A DNA stretch of 5,615 bases from an uncultured Collinsella sp. Its GTDB lineage: Bacteria > Actinomycetota > Coriobacteriia > Coriobacteriales > Coriobacteriaceae. Below are positions 1-4,634 of the stretch, piece after piece (position 1 is the first letter of the stretch; each line of letters opens with the position of its first letter). Location of the stretch: assembly GCA_900550185.1 (NCBI GenBank), contig URRN01000135.1:1-5615 (forward strand), in the 5' to 3' direction. The position numbers were made by a program, and so were the translations under genes. Under the pieces are notes generated by a model. It searched no databases. It was not told the origin of the DNA and was given only the letters and a program-made list of their open reading frames with translations.

Positions 1-668
1 TGGTCGGCCTGGGCGCCCTCGGCGTCATCCAGGTCAAAGCTGTCGATACCCAGCTGGTTGGGCATGGTCACATAGGCGTCGTCAGGCACGCGCTTTGCGA
101 TCCAATGGTGACCGCCGATGGTCTCGAGCCACCAGATCTCGTCCACATCACTAAAGGCGATGCCGTTGTTCTCGTAGGTGCCGTAGCGCTCGAGCAGGTC
201 GCCCAGGATACGAACGCCGTCGCGGGCGGACTTGGCGTACGGCAGGACCAGGGTCACCATGTCCTCCTCGCCCAGGCCACCGGGCTGTGCCGGAACGTAT
301 CCATCCTCGCCTTCGTTGCCCCTAGCGGGCACGTAGTCCACAAGCGGGTCGGCGCCGCGGACGCGCTCGTTGGTGGTGAGCGTCTCGGTTGCGGACATGC
401 CAACATTGAGCTCGTTGAATCCGGCCTCGGCCCAAATACCGTGACCGGGAACGACGTCGGGGACGCTCGTGTAGCGCATGGGATTGTCGGGCAACTCAAC
501 GGTCAGGTGGCTCAGGACGCTCGTGTAGACACGCGGCTGCTCGTCGGGATGCACCACGCGCATGCGCTTGGGCTCAAACACCCCGTTGGACGAGTCCTCG
601 TTGCGGGCGACCAGCGTCGACCCGTCGTAGCTCGCGTTCTTACCAACCAAAATCGTTGTGCACGGCAT
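1..668 (-). CDS. C69-family dipeptidase (PepD-like), N-terminal part, 3' end outside window
   Basis: The reading frame is open from 668 to the left edge (222 codons) and begins MPCTTILVGKNASYDGS, followed by LVARNEDS. This is the characteristic N-terminus of peptidase family C69 (PepD-type, Ntn-hydrolase fold). In that family a cysteine near the start, here Cys3, becomes the catalytic N-terminal nucleophile after removal of the leading residues, and the enzymes hydrolyse dipeptides. Further family-like blocks are GHGIWAEAGFNELNVGMSATET (about residues 74-95) and EIWWLETIGGHHWIAKRVPDDAYVTMPNQ near the visible end, in pieces typical of the fold. There is no signal peptide, so it is probably cytoplasmic. 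I chose the ATG at 668 because AAGGAGG ends 6 nt upstream. An in-frame ATG at 674 directly abuts the ribosome site and would only add Met-Arg. The gene has no partner in the window; a palindromic element lies in its upstream region. The family is clear; the dipeptide specificity is not. Confidence 0.9.
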   Translation of the reverse strand, partial: MPCTTILVGKNASYDGSTLVARNEDSSNGVFEPKRMRVVHPDEQPRVYTSVLSHLTVELPDNPMRYTSVPDVVPGHGIWAEAGFNELNVGMSATETLTTNERVRGADPLVDYVPARGNEGEDGYVPAQPGGLGEEDMVTLVLPYAKSARDGVRILGDLLERYGTYENNGIAFSDVDEIWWLETIGGHHWIAKRVPDDAYVTMPNQLGIDSFDLDDAEGAQAD

Positions 669-674
669 GCGCAT

Positions 675-681
675 CCTCCTT
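675..681 (-). promoter_or_regulatory. Ribosome binding site of the dipeptidase gene
   Basis: Read on the minus strand this is AAGGAGG, a near-perfect Shine-Dalgarno sequence. It lies 6 nt from the ATG at 668 and 0 nt from the ATG at 674, so it decides in favour of the inner start, which puts the catalytic cysteine at position 3. Confidence 0.75.
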
Positions 682-704
682 GAGCGAAGAAATCAAACGG
701 CAAC

Positions 705-734
705 AGTGTATCGCTTCGACGCAAAAAGGGCGAA
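705..734 (-). promoter_or_regulatory. Weak candidate promoter for the dipeptidase gene
   Basis: On the minus strand TACACT (705-710) could be a -10 box and TTCGCC (729-734) a poor -35 box, 18 bp apart. It sits between the dipeptidase start and the palindromic element and would leave a leader of about 30 nt. The match to consensus is weak, particularly at -35; a promoter inside the palindromic element is an alternative. Confidence 0.25.
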
Positions 735-751
735 ACCACGGCCTCGGCAGC

Positions 752-989
752 CCCCGTGGTCAAAAAATGCCAAATATGAGTACTGTCACCAATTTAGTGG
801 CAGCAAATTGCACTGTTCCGGGCGCCGGGAATCCTCACCTGTCCAAAAACTGAGTCTAGTAATTCCCCATACGTCCAATAAAATTGGCTCTTTAACGATA
901 TTACTTATCGCTAAAGAGCCAAAATGATCTCAAACATATGTGACTAACTTGGCAACAGTACTCATATTTGGCATTTTTTGACCACGGGG
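752..989. repeat. 238-bp palindromic element with perfect 35-bp terminal inverted repeats (MITE-like)
   Basis: Positions 752-786 and 955-989 are exact reverse complements over 35 bp, with outer ends CCCCGTGGTC and GACCACGGGG. Pairing continues inward to 798 and 943, giving 44 matches out of 47. Inside lie a second strong hairpin (884-922) and a minor 6-bp one (790-795 with 805-810). A hand count gives about 42% G+C for 751-990, clearly below the flanking genes. There is no convincing reading frame or transposase. I see no obvious target-site duplication: the left flank is GGCAGC and the right flank TATCTA. A non-autonomous transposable element (MITE) is the simplest reading; a structured intergenic RNA or regulatory palindrome is the alternative. 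It occupies nearly all of the 349-bp gap between the dipeptidase and folD. Confidence 0.75.
884..922 (-). terminator. Hairpin inside the palindromic element, terminator-like for the folD transcript
   Basis: TTGGCTCTTTAACGATA (884-900) pairs with TATCGCTAAAGAGCCAA (906-922) around a 5-nt loop: 17 positions, one mismatch. Read on the minus strand the stem is followed closely by TTTTATT, resembling an intrinsic terminator with a short U tract. No other hairpin with a T-run lies between the folD stop (1024) and the dipeptidase, so this may end the fchA-folD transcript about 100 nt downstream of folD. In the plus direction only AA and then TGATC follow. The stem is moderately AT-rich, so its strength is uncertain. 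Confidence 0.4.
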
Positions 990-1023
990 TATCTAACCAA
1001 CCCCCTAAACAGCCTCCAAACGC

Positions 1024-1878
1024 CTATTTTACCGCGCGCTCAGCCGCCTCGATCACGTGCTTGGCGAGAATTGCTGTCGTCACGGCGCCCACGCCACCCG
1101 GCACGGGGGTGATTGCGCCAACAACCGGCTCCGCGGCATCAAAATCGACGTCGCCGACCAGCTTGCCAGCGGCCTCGTCCCAATTAATGCCAACATCGAT
1201 GATTGTCTGGCCCTCGCGAACCGCGTCCACACCAATCGTGTGCGCGCGCCCAACGGCCGCAACCACAATATCAGCCGCACGGCACTCGGCAGCAAGGTCG
1301 CGCGTATGCGTATGGCACGTCGTCACGGTGGCATTGCGCGCCGTAAGCATGGCGGCAACGGGACGCCCGATCACCAGCGAGCGCCCGACCACAGCAACCT
1401 TAGCTCCATCCAGCTCAACGCCGTAATGATCCAGCAAAGCAAGCACAGCTTCGGCTGTGCAGGGGGCAAAACCCTCGCCGCGCCCCGAAAGCGTGGTGAG
1501 CAGCGAAGCCGGCGTCATGGAGTCAACATCCTTGGCGGGATCGAGCGCTGCGGCGACGGCGTTCTCGTCAAGGCCGGCGGGCAGCGGGCGGAACATCAGA
1601 CAGCCATGAACAGCCGAATCGGCATTGATGTCCTCGATAGCCGTCAACAGCTCGTCCTGCGAAACATCGGCAGAAAGCAAAACGCGACGAGCCTCAATCC
1701 CCACTTTTTCGCAGCGCTTGAGCGCACCGCGCTCGTAGGATAGGTCGTCCTCGCGTTCACCTACACGCACAATAGCCAACGTCGGAACAACGCCCCGCTC
1801 GCGCAGGGCTGCGCAGCGAGCAGCAAGTTCCTCAGTCAAAGCGCGAGCAACGGGAGCACCCTTCAGCAGTTCAGCCAT
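1024..1878 (-). CDS. folD: Methylene-tetrahydrofolate dehydrogenase, FolD family (cyclohydrolase residues replaced)
   Basis: The 284-residue product has normal FolD length and family architecture: an N-terminal catalytic domain, then a Rossmann-type NAD(P)-binding domain with GRSLVIGRP (165-173), and near the C-terminus ITPVPGGVGAVTTA (256-269). FolD oxidises 5,10-methylene-THF to 5,10-methenyl-THF and usually also hydrolyses that to 10-formyl-THF in the cytoplasm. The catalytic Tyr is present (Tyr48), but in the YxxxK motif the Lys is Ala52 (YERGALK), and the Gln of the usual VQLPLP motif is Phe96 (MFRPLP). Asp119 of KDVD is kept. I recall the same YERGA/FRPLP pattern in clostridial relatives found beside fchA. 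This suggests a dehydrogenase with little or no cyclohydrolase activity. The start MAELLKG is preferred over an upstream in-frame ATG at 1944 because it has GAGAGGAT just upstream and lies 2 bp after the fchA stop, implying translational coupling. Confidence 0.93.
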   Translation of the reverse strand: MAELLKGAPVARALTEELAARCAALRERGVVPTLAIVRVGEREDDLSYERGALKRCEKVGIEARRVLLSADVSQDELLTAIEDINADSAVHGCLMFRPLPAGLDENAVAAALDPAKDVDSMTPASLLTTLSGRGEGFAPCTAEAVLALLDHYGVELDGAKVAVVGRSLVIGRPVAAMLTARNATVTTCHTHTRDLAAECRAADIVVAAVGRAHTIGVDAVREGQTIIDVGINWDEAAGKLVGDVDFDAAEPVVGAITPVPGGVGAVTTAILAKHVIEAAERAVK

Positions 1879-1880
1879 GG

Positions 1881-2513
1881 CTATCCTCTCTTCCTTGCAG
1901 CGTCGGAGGCGCGGCGCGCCAGCGCCTCGGCGCGCGGCAACCATGTGTCGAGCAGCTCATCACACGCCGTCTCGAGCTCCTCGGCACGAACGCGATCCTT
2001 CATAGACGTGGTGTTCGCAAAGAGCGTCAAACTCGCGCCTTGCATAGCGGCACGGCAGAACACGGCGCCGCACGCCACATCGGACAGCAGCTGACGCGAA
2101 CCCTTGTCGGCCATGTCCTCGAGCAGCGCCAGTGCACGCCCGCAGGCATCCATAATGCGATACGGCGGCATAGCGGCCACATGCAGCGCATCCTGAATCG
2201 CGGTCGCTCGAGCTGGATCGTCACGCGGAATAGCGTACGCCGCGGACACCTGCCCATAGGCACGAACGTCCTCGGCAACCAACTCGACAAGCTCCTGGGC
2301 CAGCTCATCAGCCTGGGCAAACGCACGCGTCAGGTCATCCGCACGATCAGCAAGCGCGGGATTGGTCGCACCGTAGCGGGCAACCATTCCGCACAGCGAG
2401 GCGCCCAGCGCGCCCACAAAGGCGCTCGCGCTGCCACCGCCGGGAACCGGCTCGCGCGCGGCCAGCGCCTCGGCAAACCCGCGGCAGGTCTTGTCCATCA
2501 TCTCTTGGCTCAT
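1881..2513 (-). CDS. fchA: Cyclodeaminase/cyclohydrolase family protein, probable methenyl-THF cyclohydrolase
   Basis: The 210-residue product begins MSQEMMDKTCRGF and carries EPVPGGGSASAFVGALGASL at residues 21-40. The Pro-rich/GGGS segment followed by a small-residue helix is the hallmark of the FTCD_C (formimino-THF cyclodeaminase) family. The remainder is Ala-rich and helical, as expected for this all-alpha family, and the length is that of stand-alone members. These proteins either release ammonia from 5-formimino-THF (histidine or purine degradation) or act as 5,10-methenyl-THF cyclohydrolase (FchA). The gene is immediately followed by folD and no glutamate formiminotransferase is nearby, so FchA is the better inference. 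The start is ambiguous: ATG at 2519 would add Met-Cys. I chose 2513 because GAAGG lies about 9 nt upstream, against 3 nt for 2519. The family is certain, the exact reaction inferred. Confidence 0.88.
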   Translation of the reverse strand: MSQEMMDKTCRGFAEALAAREPVPGGGSASAFVGALGASLCGMVARYGATNPALADRADDLTRAFAQADELAQELVELVAEDVRAYGQVSAAYAIPRDDPARATAIQDALHVAAMPPYRIMDACGRALALLEDMADKGSRQLLSDVACGAVFCRAAMQGASLTLFANTTSMKDRVRAEELETACDELLDTWLPRAEALARRASDAARKRG

Positions 2514-2540
2514 GCACATGCACCTTCAAGTCATATACAT

Positions 2541-2564
2541 CGGTCGGGTGGCAACCGCCGACCG
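2541..2564 (-). promoter_or_regulatory. Small hairpin in the fchA leader
   Basis: CGGTCGG (2541-2547) pairs with CCGACCG (2558-2564) over a 10-nt loop, between the predicted fchA promoter and its ribosome site. No U tract follows on the minus strand, so it is not an obvious terminator, and it does not resemble a known riboswitch. It might affect mRNA stability or translation. Confidence 0.3.
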
Positions 2565-2590
2565 ACCGCATCGATCACGTAATGGTGCTA

Positions 2591-2619
2591 AGTCTAGCCC
2601 ATAAGCACATGAGCGTCAG
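2591..2619 (-). promoter_or_regulatory. Candidate sigma-70-type promoter for fchA-folD
   Basis: On the minus strand CTGACG (2614-2619) and TAGACT (2591-2596) are separated by exactly 17 bp and each match the -35 and -10 consensus at four of six positions. Transcription would start near 2584, giving a leader of about 70 nt to the fchA ATG. It points away from the lipoprotein gene on the plus strand, so the region is a divergent intergenic space. Confidence 0.45.
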
Positions 2620-2674
2620 CGCACCTGTCCATCGCGGATTTCTATGGCACACGATAGGCGGCAGCGACACAAAC

Positions 2675-2693
2675 ATGGGACACATGGCCCACC
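2675..2693 (+). promoter_or_regulatory. Operator-like palindromic motif, copy 1 (upstream of lipoprotein 1)
   Basis: ATGGGACACATGGCCCACC occurs here and again, identical over 19 bp, at 3646-3664 upstream of the paralogous lipoprotein. Within it TGGGACACATGGCCCA (2676-2691) is an imperfect inverted repeat: TGGG/CCCA outer arms and CA/TG inner arms with one mismatched pair. That is the look of a binding site for a dimeric transcription factor. It lies about 200 bp before the ATG and 40 bp before a possible -10 box. The regulator is unknown; shared descent of the duplicated units could also explain the identity. Confidence 0.5.
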
Positions 2694-2730
2694 TTTCGAG
2701 ACTCCCGAGCAGCACAAGCTGGGGCATATC

Positions 2731-2736
2731 TATAAG
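2731..2736 (+). promoter_or_regulatory. Possible -10 box for lipoprotein 1
   Basis: TATAAG matches the -10 consensus at five of six positions, but no acceptable -35 box stands 16-18 bp upstream. It would need an activator, perhaps at the 2675-2693 motif, or be spurious. Confidence 0.25.
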
Positions 2737-2890
2737 TAAGGAACCCGTTGGGGAACGGCCGCGCAACGGCCACAAGCGATGAACGGAGGCATAAGTCGCA
2801 CAGTACACAGAGACATCCGCCGCCAGCGCAATCAGTACCCCAACAGCATGCGGCGCCGTGATGTCATCGGCAGACAAGGAGGACGCCACC

Positions 2891-3493
2891 ATGAAGAAAA
2901 AGACCCTATCGATTCTTTCCCTTTGCATCGCCCTCTTTGCCGCATTTGCCCTTGTCGGCTGCGGCGGGAGCGCATCGGGCGGAGGCGGCAGCACCGCCAA
3001 GAGCGAGAGCAAGGAAAAGGCCCCCGTCGCCAAGAAGACCGACTTTATCTGGTTTAAGGTCGAGATGCCCGAGGGTGTCGGCGTAAGCGACTCCGCCGGC
3101 AAGAATGCCGACAGGGTTCAGCTCACCTTCCCCGAAGACGAGAACGCCTCGGCCGATCGCTTTATCCCCGTTTGGAAAAAAGCGCTGACGGCCGAGGAGT
3201 CCCACGCCGACCAGGCAGAAAAGAAGGGGGATACGTTCCAGTGGAAGGATGGCGGGTCCGTCGAATATAACGGCAGGACGTGGCTCGTCGGAACGTACGA
3301 AGACAACAGCGGTATCTCAACCATCCTTTTTACCGACGTTGAACCAGGAAGCGTCTACGTCCTCATCTCGAACTTCGACCAGCACAAGAAAGAAGCCGAG
3401 GCGCTCCTCAACTCCATCGAATTCCCCGATGACATGGCAGAGGCAGTTTCCGAGGCGCGCGAAGTCGAGATTTCGAGCATCGAGCTCAAGTAA
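2891..3493 (+). CDS. Putative lipoprotein of unknown function (paralogue 1)
   Basis: The 200-residue product has a lipoprotein signal peptide: MKKK, a hydrophobic stretch (about residues 5-22) and the lipobox LVGC with Cys24 as the lipid-modified residue. A Gly/Ser/Lys-rich linker follows (about 25-48). It should sit on the outer face of the membrane. The mature domain opens with TDFIWFKVEMPEGV and contains RFIPVW, YNGRTW, FTDVEPGSVYV and SIEF. This alternation of short strands with a late helix (QHKKEAEALLNSIEF) recalls small PsbP/Mog1-like alpha-beta domains, but that is a guess and I do not recognise the family. It is about 50% identical, by hand alignment from TDFIWF onward, to the next gene. 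The start at 2891 is set by AAGGAGG 8 nt upstream and by the signal peptide; an in-frame ATG at 2858 would spoil the signal sequence. Confidence 0.85.
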   Translation: MKKKTLSILSLCIALFAAFALVGCGGSASGGGGSTAKSESKEKAPVAKKTDFIWFKVEMPEGVGVSDSAGKNADRVQLTFPEDENASADRFIPVWKKALTAEESHADQAEKKGDTFQWKDGGSVEYNGRTWLVGTYEDNSGISTILFTDVEPGSVYVLISNFDQHKKEAEALLNSIEFPDDMAEAVSEAREVEISSIELK

Positions 3494-3563
3494 CGGGACA
3501 CCCGCACGCGCCTACGCGCACCTGCGCACATGCGCCCCATTAAAGCAACGGGCACCCAACCCC

Positions 3564-3599
3564 GGGGAGGGCCGACAGGCATCGGCCCTCCCCTCTTTT
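3564..3599 (+). terminator. Intrinsic terminator after lipoprotein 1
   Basis: GGGGAGGGCCGA (3564-3575) pairs perfectly with TCGGCCCTCCCC (3582-3593) around a 6-nt loop, then TCTTTT. The 12-bp GC-rich stem plus T-run makes a strong rho-independent terminator about 70 nt after the stop codon, so the second lipoprotein probably has its own promoter. Confidence 0.9.
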
Positions 3600-3645
3600 G
3601 GACCCGCGCATATTGCCACTTGTCGGCGCAAATCCGGCCCTCAGA

Positions 3646-3664
3646 ATGGGACACATGGCCCACC
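3646..3664 (+). promoter_or_regulatory. Operator-like palindromic motif, copy 2 (upstream of lipoprotein 2)
   Basis: This is the exact second copy of the 19-bp sequence at 2675-2693, with the same imperfect inverted repeat at 3647-3662. It starts 91 bp before the lipoprotein 2 ATG and about 47 bp after the terminator of the preceding unit. Flanking similarity drops to a short CGAG match, so the motif is better conserved than its surroundings. A possible -10 box TACAGT lies at 3684-3689, which would put the motif over the -35 region. The bound factor is unknown. Confidence 0.5.
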
Positions 3665-3736
3665 CTAGCGAGCCGTCCACGCGTACAGTAAAGGCAGGTA
3701 ATCCATGGGCGGTTACAGATCGAGGAGGACACGACC

Positions 3737-4330
3737 ATGAAAAAGAAGGCCTTTGCGATTCTCACCCTCTGCATCAGTCTCTTTGCCGCGGTTGCCTTGG
3801 TGGGTTGCGGTGGCAGCGGCGGCGCTACCGGCAGCGGCGGTGGCGGCGGAGCGGAAAAGCCAGCCGTGGATATGAGGACCGACTTCATTTGGTTTAAGGT
3901 CGAGGTCCCCGAGGGCGTCGAGATCACCGACATCGCCGGCGATACCGCCGACAGGGCCCAGTTTAAGTTCACCGAGACCGAGCATGCCAGCGACCGCTTT
4001 ATCCCCGTCTTCGACCCCGACAAGAACGCTGACGAGCTGTTCGACTACGAGGCCAAGTGGAAGGCCAGCTTTGAGTGGACCGAGAATGACCCCGTCAAGT
4101 ACAACGGCAAGACCTGGCGCAACGCTTCCTACACGCACTCGGGCGGCGTGACGACCGAGTACTTCACCGACGTTGACGGCGGCAGCGTGTACGTGCGCAT
4201 CGACAACGTCGAGGAACACAAGGATGCCGTCGAGACCATGATGAAGTCCCTGGAATTTGCCGACGACATTGCCGAGGCCAAGACCGAGGCCATGGACGTC
4301 ATGCTCGATGATATCGAGATCAAGCGCTAA
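3737..4330 (+). CDS. Putative lipoprotein of unknown function (paralogue 2)
   Basis: The 197-residue product parallels the preceding gene throughout. It has MKKK, a hydrophobic segment, and lipobox LVGC with Cys24, then an unusually glycine-rich linker (about 25-38, with a run of five Gly). The mature domain starts TDFIWFKVEVPEGV and carries DRFIPVF, YNGKTW, YFTDVDGGSVYV and SLEF. The two proteins differ most in the segment after RFIPV (about residues 95-120 of the mature region), where charged, aromatic residues replace one another. About half of the aligned positions are identical, so the duplication is not recent. GAGGAGG lies 8 nt before the ATG. The gene has its own operator-like motif upstream and its own terminator downstream. 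Function is unknown; surface location is inferred from the lipobox. Confidence 0.85.
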   Translation: MKKKAFAILTLCISLFAAVALVGCGGSGGATGSGGGGGAEKPAVDMRTDFIWFKVEVPEGVEITDIAGDTADRAQFKFTETEHASDRFIPVFDPDKNADELFDYEAKWKASFEWTENDPVKYNGKTWRNASYTHSGGVTTEYFTDVDGGSVYVRIDNVEEHKDAVETMMKSLEFADDIAEAKTEAMDVMLDDIEIKR

Positions 4331-4403
4331 GCGACTGGCGAGCGCTACGGGAGACACGGACGCAGTGCAAACAAGCGACGGTACCCCAGCGCTTCGTACC
4401 CAG

Positions 4404-4434
4404 GGAGGGCCGGTAAACCGACCCTCCTTTTCTT
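4404..4434 (+). terminator. Intrinsic terminator after lipoprotein 2
   Basis: GGAGGGCCGG (4404-4413) pairs with CCGACCCTCC (4418-4427), nine of ten positions with one C/A mismatch, around a TAAA loop, and is followed by TTTTCTT. The stem shares its GGGAGGGCCG core with the terminator of the first lipoprotein unit. Confidence 0.85.
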
Positions 4435-4585
4435 ATGCCGATAGCCGGCGAACGCGAGGATGCCGGGCGGCAAAACCACCCCCAGCGCGGTAGCAGCACA
4501 AATAGACAAGCGCCCCAACGCGTCCGCCCGCCGATTTATGGCGCCGCGCAGACAATTAAGCCAACACGTTTAGACATCCAGGCAG

Positions 4586-4591
4586 TATAGT
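4586..4591 (+). promoter_or_regulatory. Possible -10 box for the phospholipase gene
   Basis: TATAGT matches the -10 consensus at five of six positions and lies 43 bp before the ATG at 4635, but the 16-18 bp upstream position has no good -35 box (AACACG or a neighbour). GGAGG at 4626-4630 is the ribosome site, 4 nt before the ATG. Confidence 0.3.
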
Positions 4592-4634
4592 GAACAAAAT
4601 GAGTGCATAACCGCACCCTGCGAACGGAGGAGTT

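Larger units (their letters stand above)
2520..2890. other. Divergent intergenic region between fchA and lipoprotein 1
   Basis: This 371-bp stretch has no credible gene; the frames crossing it show no recognisable protein features. On the minus side it holds the fchA leader hairpin and promoter. On the plus side it holds the 19-bp operator-like motif (2675-2693), a possible -10 box TATAAG (2731-2736) without a good -35 box, a direct repeat of AACGGCC (2754-2760 and 2765-2771) forming a small stem, and then the ribosome site of lipoprotein 1. If the -10 box is real, the lipoprotein leader would be about 150 nt long. Confidence 0.5.
4331..4634 (+). other. Intergenic region between lipoprotein 2 and the phospholipase gene
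   Basis: These 304 bp contain the lipoprotein 2 terminator (4404-4434), and near the right end a weak -10 box and the ribosome site of the next gene. Positions 4440-4560 show no gene, repeat or regulatory pattern that I can support. Just after the stop codon, CGGGAGACACGGACGC resembles CGGGACACCCGCACGC after lipoprotein 1, another trace of the duplicated unit. Confidence 0.5.

Noticed and set aside
105..683. 192-residue plus-strand open frame
   Set aside because: It lies antisense to the dipeptidase, whose minus-strand frame has family motifs and a strong ribosome site; the plus frame shows neither.
658..927. Short plus-strand open frames running into the palindromic element
   Set aside because: No ribosome site, no recognisable protein features, and they cross the inverted repeat; chance frames.
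752..989. Complete insertion sequence or retron-type locus
   Set aside because: There is no transposase or reverse transcriptase in or near the palindrome, and the interior is too short to encode one.
1057..1743. 228-residue plus-strand open frame
   Set aside because: Shadow of folD; the minus-strand frame carries the conserved FolD motifs.
2520..2600. Tetrahydrofolate riboswitch in the fchA leader
   Set aside because: The gene's folate role made this worth checking, but the leader is only about 70 nt with one simple hairpin, and I could not match the conserved THF riboswitch core.
2575..3102. 175-residue minus-strand open frame
   Set aside because: Antisense to lipoprotein 1 and its upstream region; its composition is that of a shadow frame, and it overlaps the regulatory DNA.
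3505..3538. Tandem-like CGCGC-rich repeats after lipoprotein 1
   Set aside because: Irregular spacing and only a few degenerate units; GC-rich simple sequence rather than a defined repeat or CRISPR array.
3713..4357. 214-residue minus-strand open frame
   Set aside because: Antisense shadow of lipoprotein 2, which has a signal peptide, ribosome site and paralogue support.
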